Shown here: positions 9,390 through 16,876 of the stretch, piece by piece
Layout of the letters: each line of letters opens with the position of its first letter
Numbering within the stretch: the stretch's first letter is position 1
DNA from: Sanguibacter keddieii
Lineage (GTDB): Bacteria; Actinomycetota; Actinomycetes; Actinomycetales; Actinomycetaceae
DNA length: 64,000 bases
Direction of reading: 5' to 3'
Assembly: GCF_001064145.1 (NCBI RefSeq)
Contig: NZ_JVOJ01000036.1
Location: forward strand, 1-64,000
Notes under the pieces: model-generated
Database searches by the model: none
What the model was told of the DNA's origin: nothing
The model's input: only the letters and a program-made list of their open reading frames with translations
Position numbers and translations under genes: made by a program

Positions 9390-10322
9390 TCAGTCCTCGA
9401 GGCCCGCGAACAGCGCGGTCGAGAGGTAACGCTCACCCGTGTCGGGAAGGAGCGTGACGATCTTCTTGCCGGCCAGCTCGGGGCGGGCGGCGACGGCGGC
9501 CGTACCCGCCAGGGCAGCACCCGAGGAGATGCCCACGAGCAGGCCCTCTTCGGCGGCCGCGCGGCGAGCGAACTCGAGCGCCTGGGCGGTCTCCACGGAG
9601 ATGACCTCGTCGATGATGTCAGCGTCGAAGGTATCGGGCACGAAGTTGGGCATGAGGCCCTGGATGCCGTGCGGGCCGGGGGTGCCGCCGGTCAGCAGGG
9701 GAGACTCGGTGGGCTGAACGGCGATGATGCGCACGTTCGGGTTCTTCTCCTTGAGAACCTTCGCGACGCCCGAGATGGTGCCACCCGTGCCAACGCCGGC
9801 GACGAAGACGTCGACCTGGCCGTCGGTGTCCGCCCAGATCTCCTCACCGGTGTGTGCCACGTGGGCAGCCGGGTTGGCGGGGTTGGTGAACTGGGAGGCG
9901 ATGATGGCGCCGGGACGCTCGGAGGCGATGCGCTCGGCCTCGGCGACGGCCGCGGAGACGCCGCCCTTCGGGTCGGTGAGGACCAGCTCGGCACCGAAGG
10001 CGCGCACGATCGCGCGGCGCTCGACGGACATCGACGCGGGCATGACGATGACGACCTTGTAGCCGCGTGCCGCGCCCACCATCGACAGGGCGATGCCCGT
10101 GTTGCCGGAGGTGGCCTCGACGATCGTGCCGCCGGGAGCCAGGGCACCCGAGGCCTCGGCCGCGTCGATGATCGAACGGGCGATGCGATCCTTCACGGAG
10201 GAGGCGGGGTTGAAGGCCTCGACCTTGGCGACCACGTCGACGCCGTCGCCGGCAACGTGGTTAATGCGGACGAGGGGGGTGCCGCCGATCAGATCGGCGA
10301 CGGTGGAGGCGATGCGAGCCAT
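9390..10322 (-). CDS. cysK: cysteine synthase (O-acetylserine sulfhydrylase)
   Basis: This PLP enzyme makes cysteine from O-acetylserine and sulfide. The 310-residue protein has the PLP lysine in NPASSVKDR (Lys44), the phosphate and substrate loop TSGNTGIAL, and the glycine-rich VAGVGTGGTISG loop, all standard for CysK. Length is normal. The ATG has a GAAGGA-like site upstream. With cysE it forms the cysteine biosynthesis pair, whose two products normally associate as the cysteine synthase complex. Confidence 0.96.
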   Translation of the reverse strand: MARIASTVADLIGGTPLVRINHVAGDGVDVVAKVEAFNPASSVKDRIARSIIDAAEASGALAPGGTIVEATSGNTGIALSMVGAARGYKVVIVMPASMSVERRAIVRAFGAELVLTDPKGGVSAAVAEAERIASERPGAIIASQFTNPANPAAHVAHTGEEIWADTDGQVDVFVAGVGTGGTISGVAKVLKEKNPNVRIIAVQPTESPLLTGGTPGPHGIQGLMPNFVPDTFDADIIDEVISVETAQALEFARRAAAEEGLLVGISSGAALAGTAAVAARPELAGKKIVTLLPDTGERYLSTALFAGLED

Positions 10323-10358
10323 GAGGGGTCCTTCCTAAGCAGGTGTACCCCTGAATTG

Positions 10359-11015
10359 TCATCCCACGCTCGGAGCCTCGTCTAGTTCAATCCGCCGTGT
10401 TTCCACGTAGCGAAACTTTGCAACACCGGACGAGGCCTGGGCCAGGCATGCGTCAATCGAGTCTCGGTCGCCCGGATCGATGGCAATGCGCAACGTGACG
10501 TCCGCGCCCCAGATAGTGTCGACGATCGCGGCTCCTCGCGCGCGCAGCTCGGCTTCAATGCGGCCCGCGTCCCCGGGGGTAAGCTGCGTTTCGAGGATGT
10601 CGCGTCCGACGAGGTAGGCGATGGGGGCGCGGGCGACGGCCTCGGACACGGAGGTGGAGTAAGCCCGCACGAGGCCACCCCCGCCCAGGAGGATTCCGCC
10701 GAAGTAGCGGGTGACGACCGCCGTCGCGTTCCACGTGTCGGAGGCGCGCAGAGCCTCCAGCATCGGGGTGCCCGCCGTGCCCGAGGGCTCGCCGTCGTCC
10801 GAGGAATGCTGCAACGGTGCGGCATCCGGCGGGTCGATGAGGTACGCCGAGCAGTTATGGCGGGCCTGCGGGTGCTCAGCTTTGACGGCGTCGATGAGGT
10901 CGCGCGCCTCCTCGGGCGTGTCCGTCCTCGCGAGCGTCGTGATAAATCGGGAACGCTTGATCTCAATCTCGTGGGTGAGGAGCGTGCCGGAGGCGAGCGT
11001 GCGAAGATCGGACAT
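10359..11015 (-). CDS. YigZ/IMPACT (UPF0029) family protein
   Basis: The 218-residue protein has the family signature around HNCSAYLI...DDGEPSGTAGTPML followed by TRYFGGILLGGGGLVRAY, and a C-terminal DUF1949-type domain. The eukaryotic relatives (IMPACT) act in translation control; the bacterial role is not settled. It ends 36 nt upstream of cysK on the same strand and may be co-transcribed, although no functional link to cysteine synthesis is known. Confidence 0.9.
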   Translation of the reverse strand: MSDLRTLASGTLLTHEIEIKRSRFITTLARTDTPEEARDLIDAVKAEHPQARHNCSAYLIDPPDAAPLQHSSDDGEPSGTAGTPMLEALRASDTWNATAVVTRYFGGILLGGGGLVRAYSTSVSEAVARAPIAYLVGRDILETQLTPGDAGRIEAELRARGAAIVDTIWGADVTLRIAIDPGDRDSIDACLAQASSGVAKFRYVETRRIELDEAPSVG

Positions 11016-11190
11016 GCGCTCAGTCTAAGGGAGAGAAACCGCCCTCAGTCTGTAACCAGGATCGCAGGCGCGTAGCCTCTCGCAATGTGCTTCAGAGTCT
11101 GGTCCGTGGTAGTCTTGTCGGGTTGTCGCCGTGCGCCCGCGTGGCGCACCGATCAGAATAGTCGTCGAGAAAGAAGAGGAGCGGTAAGAC

Positions 11191-11361
11191 ATGGCAGTTC
11201 CCAAGCGCAAGATGTCCCGTGCGAACACCCGCACCCGCCGGTCTACCTGGAAGGCTGATCTTACCGAGCTGAACACCGTCAAGGTTGCCGGCCGTGAGAT
11301 CCGCGTGCCCCGCCGCCTGGCCAAGGCCTACAAGAACGGCCTCCTGGACGTCGAGGGCTGA
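11191..11361 (+). CDS. rpmF: 50S ribosomal protein L32
   Basis: This 56-residue basic protein starts [18 protein letters not shown] and ends [12 protein letters not shown], the actinobacterial L32 form without the Cys zinc ribbon. AAGAGGAGCGG lies just before the ATG, and a strong hairpin follows the stop. It stands alone between a YigZ-family gene (opposite strand) and an antiporter gene, without the DUF177 gene that often precedes rpmF. Confidence 0.96.
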   Translation: MAVPKRKMSRANTRTRRSTWKADLTELNTVKVAGREIRVPRRLAKAYKNGLLDVEG

Positions 11362-11378
11362 CCTCGCATCCACGCACG

Positions 11379-11406
11379 GGCCCGGGACTTGTTGTCCCGG
11401 GCCTTT
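11379..11406 (+). terminator. rpmF terminator
   Basis: GGCCCGGGAC (11379-11388) pairs with GTCCCGGGCC (11394-11403), 17 bases after the rpmF stop, followed by TTTG. Confidence 0.85.
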
Positions 11407-11492
11407 GTCATGCCCATCATTGCTGAGCGTTCGGCAAAACCCCTTACGGTCGTCGACGCGAGCTGCATCCAAGTACCCGAAAAGGAACGCAC

Positions 11493-12764
11493 ATGAGCCT
11501 GCCGATGTCTCTGCCCGCCGCGAGCGGGGGAGTGGGCCACGGCCTCGTCGCCGCGTCGAGCACGAGTGGCACCGAGGGAGCCATCGTCTCCCTCTTTCTG
11601 ATCGCCGCCGCTGCGGCCATCGCACCCCTGCTGTCCTCGCTCACGCACAAGCGCGTGCCCGACGTCGTCTGGCTGCTCATCTTCGGCGTCATCATCGGGC
11701 CGAACGTTCTGGGACTCGCATCCCTCACCGAGCCAATCTCTGTGTTCCGCGAGGTCGGTATGGGCATGCTCTTCCTCATCGCCGGCACCGAAATCAATGT
11801 CGAAGAGGTACACGGCCGGGCGGGCAGGCGCTCGCTGCTCACGTGGCTGACATGCTTTGGCATCGGCCTGGCCGTCTCCTGGGTGGCGGTTACCGCGTCG
11901 GGTACAACGGGGGTCGCCACCGCGACGTACATCGCGCTGGCCATCGCGCTGACCTCGACGGCGATGGGTACCCTGCTGCCCATCCTCATGGAGGCCGGCG
12001 TCATGGGTACCACGATCGGCAAGGCCGTTCTTGTCCACGGTGCCGTCGGCGAGCTCGCGCCCATCATTGCCATGTCGCTGCTCCTGTCGGCACGTAGCCC
12101 GTGGGCCGCCGCGATCGTCCTTTTGATCTTCGCGCTTGCCACGGTCGTTGCGGTTGCCATCCCGACGCGCTTTATCCTCAAGCACCCCGCGATCGGGCGG
12201 ACGATCTTGCATGGCGCGCAGACCTCGCAAAAGACGCTCATGCGCGTCGTCATGCTGGTCCTCACCGGCCTCATGGCGCTGTCCGCTGTCATGGAGCTGG
12301 ACATGGTGCTCGGTGCTTTCGCGGCCGGCATCATCGTACGGGCGCTGGCGCCCGGCAACTTCACGATGGTCGAGGGCGAGCTGCGCACCCTCGGCTTTTC
12401 GTTCCTCATCCCTCTGTTTTTCGTCACCTCGGGCATGAACATCTCGCTGAGCGCCGTTGCAGGCTACCCCTTCCTGCTCGTCGCCTTCGTCGGCGCGATC
12501 CTCGTCGTGCGCGGCGTGCCCATCGTCCTTCTGGAACGCTTCCACGGATCGATCGAGCGCGTCGGCTGGATGGACGCGACGCGCATCGGCCTGTACGGTG
12601 CGACCGGCCTACCGATCATCGTCGCCGTCACCGAGCTGGGTGTCGAGACGGGTGTCTTGCCCTCGTGGCTCGCCTCCCTACTCGTCGTCGCGGGCGCGAT
12701 GTCCGTGCTGCTTTTTCCGCTGCTCGCCTTCCTGCTGGGGCGCGCTGGTGGAAAGGCGCGCTAA
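11493..12764 (+). CDS. CPA2-type cation:proton antiporter
   Basis: This 423-residue polytopic membrane protein has about 12 hydrophobic segments of the Na+/H+ exchanger (Kef/NapA-like) fold, with LLIFGVIIGPNVLGL near the N-terminus and ALTSTAMGTLLPIL in the central unwound-helix region. There is no C-terminal RCK/TrkA domain, so it is the short form. The exchanged ion is unknown. The start ATG follows AAAAGGA. It is a single gene between the rpmF terminator and tRNA-Arg. Confidence 0.85.
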   Translation: MSLPMSLPAASGGVGHGLVAASSTSGTEGAIVSLFLIAAAAAIAPLLSSLTHKRVPDVVWLLIFGVIIGPNVLGLASLTEPISVFREVGMGMLFLIAGTEINVEEVHGRAGRRSLLTWLTCFGIGLAVSWVAVTASGTTGVATATYIALAIALTSTAMGTLLPILMEAGVMGTTIGKAVLVHGAVGELAPIIAMSLLLSARSPWAAAIVLLIFALATVVAVAIPTRFILKHPAIGRTILHGAQTSQKTLMRVVMLVLTGLMALSAVMELDMVLGAFAAGIIVRALAPGNFTMVEGELRTLGFSFLIPLFFVTSGMNISLSAVAGYPFLLVAFVGAILVVRGVPIVLLERFHGSIERVGWMDATRIGLYGATGLPIIVAVTELGVETGVLPSWLASLLVVAGAMSVLLFPLLAFLLGRAGGKAR

Positions 12765-12799
12765 CCTCCGCTAGTCTTACAGGCGGCGCATCGCGCCAC

Positions 12800-12872
12800 G
12801 CCTCCGTAGCTCAATGGATAGAGCAAGGGCCTTCTAATCCCGAGGTTGCAGGTTCGAGTCCTGTCGGAGGCG
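12800..12872 (+). tRNA. tRNA-Arg (TCT)
   Basis: The 73-nt gene has acceptor GCCTCCG/CGGAGGC, D-stem GCTC/GAGC, T-arm GCAGG-TTCGAGT-CCTGT, discriminator G and an encoded CCA (12873-12875). The anticodon loop CTTCTAA gives TCT, reading AGA. The anticodon stem is weak: only the three middle pairs (GGG/CCC) are canonical, with A-G and C-T at the ends. I call it functional because everything else is intact. Confidence 0.9.
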
Positions 12873-12886
12873 CCACCTATCTCCAC

Positions 12887-12914
12887 GCACCCGTCTCGTT
12901 TCTGAGACGGGTGC
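12887..12914 (+). terminator. terminator after tRNA-Arg
   Basis: GCACCCGTCTC (12887-12897) pairs perfectly with GAGACGGGTGC (12904-12914). No long U tract follows. Its last base is the first base of the conserved CTGTCACA element of the next promoter. Confidence 0.7.
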
Positions 12915-12974
12915 TGTCACAAACTCCCGTTACGTGGACCCCTCCTGCGCCACCTGCGCGAAGGTGGACATACT
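12914..12974 (+). promoter_or_regulatory. promoter P1 of the metF-metE leader, with conserved CTGTCACA-N12-GTGGAC element
   Basis: CTGTCACA (12914-12921), 12 nt, GTGGAC (12934-12939), then 29 nt to the -10 CATACT (12969-12974), which is six bases before the leader-peptide ATG. The same parts at the same distances occur at 16653-16713. A perfect dyad CCACCT/AGGTGG (12950-12967) sits between the presumed -35 and the -10, and GTGGAC recurs at 12964. The -35 itself is weak (TGCGCC), which suggests activation. Confidence 0.6.
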
Positions 12975-12980
12975 GGGGTC

Positions 12981-13046
12981 ATGAACGCACGAACGAACAT
13001 CACCCGTCGCATGTGCGGGTCCATTCGTGCCCGAATGTGCTTCTGA
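12981..13046 (+). CDS. Met/Cys-containing leader peptide upstream of metF-metE
   Basis: A 21-codon ORF, MNARTNITRRMCGSIRARMC plus Phe and TGA. It has Met-Cys pairs at 11-12 and 19-20, many Arg residues, and starts six bases after a -10 box, so it would be translated from a leaderless mRNA. It ends 96 nt before the chosen metF start. A second 21-codon ORF at 16721 has the same R18-M19-C20 ending and the same promoter architecture. The likely role is sensing charged Met/Cys tRNA or amino-acid supply through ribosome stalling, by analogy with known Cys-rich leader peptides of actinobacterial sulfur genes. This is inference. Confidence 0.6.
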   Translation: MNARTNITRRMCGSIRARMCF

Positions 13047-13142
13047 CGCCGCCGTCCGCCATTCCTTAGGCTTGCGCCCCACCACACAAACCGCGCTGTC
13101 GTGCATCCGCGTGGAGGCCAGCCGCCACCCGAGAGTTACACT

Positions 13143-14126
13143 GTGCCCTTCTCAGACGACACCTACGCCTGTCCCTGCACCCACGACCACGAGCCCACGC
13201 TCCTGTCCTTCGAGGTCATGCCCCCGCGCAAGCCCTCCCTGGAAGAACCCTTCTGGAACACGGTCGACCAGCTGCTGCGCGTGCGCCCCGACTTCATGTC
13301 CGTCACCTACGGCGCGGGCGGCAAGGACCGCTCCAATGCCCGTTCGACGGTCCACCGCCTCGTGCGCGACACTCCGATCCAGCCGATCGCGCACCTGACC
13401 TGCGTGGGTAACTCGACTGAAGAGGTCGTCTCCGCCGTCTACGACTACCTGGACTCTGGCGTGCGCACCTTTCTGGCGCTGCGTGGCGACCCGCCGGTGG
13501 GACAGGAAGACTGGGAGCCCGGCCCGGGTGGCGTCGGCAGCGCCACAGAGCTCATTCACCTGATCCGTACCGTCGAAAAGCGCCGCTGCGACGCCCACCC
13601 CGGCGAGGCCCTGCGCTCAGCCTTCAAGCCCCTGACGATCGCCGTCGCCGCGTTCCCCGCGGGTAACCCCGCCGCCGGAACCACGCCCGCGCAGGAGGTC
13701 GAACGCCTCCTCGTCAAGCAGGCCGCCGGTGCCTCCTTCGCGATCACGCAGCTTTTCTGGGATGCCGAGGTCTACGCCTCCTTCGTCGAGCGCGCCCGTC
13801 GCGCCGGCGTCACCATTCCGATCGTGCCCGGCCTGCTGCCGGCCACCGACCCGGCGCGCCTGCGCCGCGTCCAGGACCTCACCGGCATCGAGGTCCCCGA
13901 ATACCTGCTGACCACGCTCGCCGACTACCCCCATCAGGACGCGCGCGACGAGTTCGGTGCCGTCTTCGGCTCGCGCCTCATTCACTCCGTCCTGGAGGCG
14001 GGCGCTCCCGGCGTCCACCTTTACACCTTCAACCGCTCCAAGCCCGTCTTGGACATCCTGGCCCTCATGGGAGTCAAGCCTGACCCGCTGCGGTCCCAGG
14101 CCTCGTCCCCCGAAAGCCGCGCCTGA
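13143..14126 (+). CDS. metF: 5,10-methylenetetrahydrofolate reductase
   Basis: This FAD enzyme makes 5-methyl-THF, the methyl donor for MetE just downstream. The barrel carries LSFEVMPPR (catalytic Glu), SVTYGAGG, AHLTCVGN and FLALRGDPP, all MetF signatures. It is 327 residues from this GTG; an in-frame GTG at 13101 would add 14 residues of no family character. GAGAG lies seven bases before 13143, which is weak support for this start. metE follows after 78 bases. The Met/Cys leader peptide upstream suggests control by sulfur amino acids. Confidence 0.93.
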   Translation: MPFSDDTYACPCTHDHEPTLLSFEVMPPRKPSLEEPFWNTVDQLLRVRPDFMSVTYGAGGKDRSNARSTVHRLVRDTPIQPIAHLTCVGNSTEEVVSAVYDYLDSGVRTFLALRGDPPVGQEDWEPGPGGVGSATELIHLIRTVEKRRCDAHPGEALRSAFKPLTIAVAAFPAGNPAAGTTPAQEVERLLVKQAAGASFAITQLFWDAEVYASFVERARRAGVTIPIVPGLLPATDPARLRRVQDLTGIEVPEYLLTTLADYPHQDARDEFGAVFGSRLIHSVLEAGAPGVHLYTFNRSKPVLDILALMGVKPDPLRSQASSPESRA

Positions 14127-14139
14127 GCGCACCACCATC

Positions 14140-14156
14140 CACCCTGCGGCAGGGTG
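14140..14156 (+). other. small hairpin in the metF-metE gap
   Basis: CACCCT (14140-14145) pairs with AGGGTG (14151-14156) around GCGGC. It may affect mRNA processing between the two cistrons. It is too short to be a firm terminator. Confidence 0.3.
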
Positions 14157-14204
14157 CGGGTCTCCCGCGCACGCCGAACGAGTAGCACACCCAAGGAGAA
14201 AACC

Positions 14205-16526
14205 ATGTCCGCTGCGACCACGCAGTTCCCCACCGCCACGATCCTGGCCTATCCCCGTATTGGACGTAATCGTGAGCTCAAGCGCGCCCTTGAGGCCCGC
14301 TGGGCCGGCCGCATCACCGAGGCCGAGTTGATCCAGGCCGCCAACGATCTGCGCAAGGAGAACCTCGCGCGCCTCGTCGAACTCGGCCTGAACCCCTCCG
14401 ACGCCTCCCTGGCCGACGCGCCCTCCCTGTATGACCACGTCCTGGATGCCACGATCCTCCTGGGTGCCATCCCGCCGCGCTTCGCCGGCCGCGAGGGCCT
14501 CGACCTCTATTTTGCGCTCGCCCGCGGTGACGACAAGGTCGGCCCGGAAGAGATGACGAAGTGGTTCGACACGAACTACCACTACCTTGTCCCCGAGATC
14601 GGCCCCGACACGCCCCTGCGCTTCGCCGACGATACGATCACCCGCCGCTTCACGGACGCCCGCGAGTGGGGTTACGTGACCCGTCCCGTCCTGGTCGGCC
14701 CCGTCACGTACCTGGCCCTGGCCAAGGCCGACCCGTCCACCCCGGACTTCGACCCGCTCACCCGCATCGACGAGGCCGTGGCCGCGTACGAGGAGGCACT
14801 GGCCTCCCTGCACGCCGCGGGCGCCCCGTGGGTCCAGCTCGACGAGCCGGCCCTGACCTCCGACAACCTCTCGCGCACCCGCGTCGAGCTGGGCGAGCTG
14901 GCCGCCCGCGTCTACGAGCGCCTCGCCGCCTCCCAGAATCGTCCCCAGATCCTGCTCACCACCCCCTACGGCGACGCCTCCCACGCGGTGGGCGCCCTGG
15001 CCAAGACGGGCGTCGAGGCCCTCCACGTGGACACGCTGCGCGGCTCGCTGCCCGAGGGCGCGGACCTGTCCGGCGTGACCCTTGTCGTCGGTGCGGTCGA
15101 TGGCCGCTACATCTGGCGCGCCGACCTGGCGCAGCTGCGCGAGACCCTGAAGGCCGCTCAGGCCCTGGGCGCAGCCCGCGTCACCGTCGCCACCTCCAAC
15201 TCCCTCCAGCACGTGCCTCACGACACCGCGCTGGAAACCTGGGACGACGCGACCCTCAACGAAAACCTGCACGCCTGGCTCGCCTTCGCCGACCAGAAGG
15301 TTCTCGAGGTCGTCACCCTCGCCCGCGGCCTGGATGAGCGCTGGGAAGCCATCGACGCCGAGGTTGCCGAGGCCACCCGCGTCCTCGAACAGCGCGCCGC
15401 CGCCCCCGGCGTCGTGCGCCCCGAGGTCCGCAGCCGCACCGCCGCCCTCACCGACGCCGACCGCGCCCGCGAGCCCTACCTCGAGCGCGAGGCCGCCCAG
15501 GCCGAGCGCCTCCACCTGCCCCCGCTGCCCACGACGACCATCGGCTCGTTCCCGCAGACCACCGAGATCCGCAAGGCTCGCGCCGCCAACGCCCGCGGTG
15601 AGCTCTCCGATGCGGACTACGAGGCCCGCATGCGCGAGGAGATCGCCTCCGTCATCAAGCTGCAGGAGGATCTGGGCCTGGACGTCCTGGTCCACGGCGA
15701 GGCCGAGCGTAACGATATGGTTCAGTACTTCGCCGAGCTGCTCGACGGCTTCGCGGCCACCCGCAACGGCTGGGTGCAGTCCTACGGCTCGCGCTGCACG
15801 CGTCCCTCCGTCCTGTGGGGCGACGTCTCGCGTCCCGCGCCCATGACCGTGGGCTGGACCAGCTACGCCCAGTCGCTGACCGACAAGCCCGTCAAGGGTA
15901 TGCTCACCGGCCCCGTCACGATCATCGCGTGGTCCTTCCCGCGCAACGACCTGCCGCTCGGCGACATCGCCGACCAGATCGGCCTGGCACTGCGCGACGA
16001 GGTGTCCGACCTCGAGGCCGCCGGCATCGCAGCCATCCAGGTCGACGAGCCCGCCCTGCGTGAGCTCCTGCCCCTCGATGCCGACCGCCACGCCGACTAC
16101 CTCGACTGGTCCGTGGGCTCCTTCCGCCTGGCCACCTCCTGCGTGCGTCCCGACACCCAGATCCACACGCACCTGTGCTACTCCGAGTTCGGCCAGATCA
16201 TCGACGCCATCAAGGGCCTGGACGCCGACGTCACGTCCATCGAAGCGGCCCGCTCCAAGATGGAGGTCGTGCCCGAGCTCGCCGAGGCCGGCTTCGACCA
16301 CGGCATCGGCCCCGGCGTGTGGGACATCCACGCTCCTCGCGTCCCCAGCACCGATGAGCTCGCGGAGCTCATCGGCCTGGCCGCCGACGCGGTGCCGGTC
16401 TCTCGTCTGTGGGTGAACCCCGACTGCGGCCTCAAGACCCGTGGCTACGAGGAAACGAAGGCGTCGCTGGACAACCTTGTCTCTGCTACTCGGCAAGTGC
16501 GTGCCCAGCGCGGCCTGGAGAGCTGA
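14205..16526 (+). CDS. metE: cobalamin-independent methionine synthase
   Basis: MetE transfers the methyl group of 5-methyl-THF-polyglutamate to homocysteine without B12. The 773-residue protein has the duplicated barrel, with an N-terminal half starting TILAYPRIGRNRELK and a catalytic half starting PTTTIGSFPQT. Zinc ligands are in THLCYSEF and NPDCGLKTRGY, with Glu in VHGEAERNDMVQYF. The ATG at 14205 follows AAGGAGAA and gives the normal family start. It forms one unit with metF and ends at a 16-bp terminator. Confidence 0.97.
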   Translation: MSAATTQFPTATILAYPRIGRNRELKRALEARWAGRITEAELIQAANDLRKENLARLVELGLNPSDASLADAPSLYDHVLDATILLGAIPPRFAGREGLDLYFALARGDDKVGPEEMTKWFDTNYHYLVPEIGPDTPLRFADDTITRRFTDAREWGYVTRPVLVGPVTYLALAKADPSTPDFDPLTRIDEAVAAYEEALASLHAAGAPWVQLDEPALTSDNLSRTRVELGELAARVYERLAASQNRPQILLTTPYGDASHAVGALAKTGVEALHVDTLRGSLPEGADLSGVTLVVGAVDGRYIWRADLAQLRETLKAAQALGAARVTVATSNSLQHVPHDTALETWDDATLNENLHAWLAFADQKVLEVVTLARGLDERWEAIDAEVAEATRVLEQRAAAPGVVRPEVRSRTAALTDADRAREPYLEREAAQAERLHLPPLPTTTIGSFPQTTEIRKARAANARGELSDADYEARMREEIASVIKLQEDLGLDVLVHGEAERNDMVQYFAELLDGFAATRNGWVQSYGSRCTRPSVLWGDVSRPAPMTVGWTSYAQSLTDKPVKGMLTGPVTIIAWSFPRNDLPLGDIADQIGLALRDEVSDLEAAGIAAIQVDEPALRELLPLDADRHADYLDWSVGSFRLATSCVRPDTQIHTHLCYSEFGQIIDAIKGLDADVTSIEAARSKMEVVPELAEAGFDHGIGPGVWDIHAPRVPSTDELAELIGLAADAVPVSRLWVNPDCGLKTRGYEETKASLDNLVSATRQVRAQRGLES

Positions 16527-16544
16527 GCGTTCTTCTAGGCGATA

Positions 16545-16580
16545 GGTGAGGGGCGGGCCCGATGGGTCCCGCCCCTCACC
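16545..16580 (+). terminator. metE terminator
   Basis: A 16-bp stem with a single mismatch (arms 16545-16560 and 16565-16580, loop GATG) lies 18 bases after the metE stop and is followed by GTTTG. Confidence 0.85.
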
Positions 16581-16652
16581 GTTTGCGTCTGTGCTGCCTC
16601 CTCGCCGCGCTCATACGCGCCTGTACCAGGGCATTCGTACTGTGAACACATC

Positions 16653-16713
16653 CTGTCACAGAGTCTCACCTAGTGGACGTGGTGTTGCCCGGACGGAAAT
16701 CGTCCGACAGACT
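16653..16713 (+). promoter_or_regulatory. promoter P2 of the winged-helix gene leader, with conserved CTGTCACA-N12-GTGGAC element
   Basis: CTGTCACA (16653-16660), exactly 12 nt, GTGGAC (16673-16678), then exactly 29 nt to the -10 CAGACT (16708-16713). TTGCCC (16685-16690) is a fair -35 with a 17-nt spacer. The spacer holds a perfect dyad CGGACG-gaaat-CGTCCG (16690-16706). A further inverted repeat CTGTGA/TCACAG surrounds the CTGTCACA box. The layout copies the promoter at 12914-12974. Confidence 0.6.
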
Positions 16714-16720
16714 TAATGCC

Positions 16721-16786
16721 ATGACGACCTTCGCGAACCCCATGTGCTGCCCCTGCGGTGGCATGATGTCGCGAATGTGTATGTGA
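16721..16786 (+). CDS. Met/Cys-rich leader peptide upstream of the winged-helix regulator
   Basis: A 21-codon ORF, MTTFANPMCCPCGGMMSRMC plus Met and TGA. Six of its residues are Met and four are Cys, an extreme composition. It starts seven bases after a -10 box without a Shine-Dalgarno sequence. It has the same length and the same R18-M19-C20 ending as the ORF at 12981. It lies 90 nt before an orphan winged-helix gene. The composition fits a leader that reports Met/Cys supply. I do not know a described family with this ending. Confidence 0.65.
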   Translation: MTTFANPMCCPCGGMMSRMCM

Positions 16787-16847
16787 TTGACGCCTCAGAT
16801 ACCCCTGTCAATCACCGCCGCAGTGATATACCCACGCCGATAGTGGG
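16787..16847 (+). other. three consecutive small stem-loops after the leader peptide
   Basis: TTGAC/GTCAA (16787-16791 with 16807-16811), TCAC/GTGA (16812-16815 with 16823-16826) and CCCAC/GTGGG (16831-16835 with 16843-16847) follow each other directly after the leader stop codon. A stalled ribosome on the leader could change which one forms. Each stem is short, so this is only suggestive. Confidence 0.3.
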
Positions 16848-16876
16848 AGTGCGGCCCCGAAGAATCGGATACACCC

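Noticed and set aside
12800-13143. Phage or island integration at tRNA-Arg
   Set aside because: No integrase gene, no repeated tRNA 3' end and ordinary housekeeping genes on both sides.
13617-16496. Long open frame (959 codons) opposite metF-metE
   Set aside because: Same antisense effect of G/C third positions; metE motifs on the plus strand are clear.
16648-16660. CRP-like site TGTGA...TCACA upstream of the second leader
   Set aside because: The half sites are separated by 10 nt instead of the 6 nt of a CRP/FNR site. I treat the right half as part of the shared CTGTCACA element instead.
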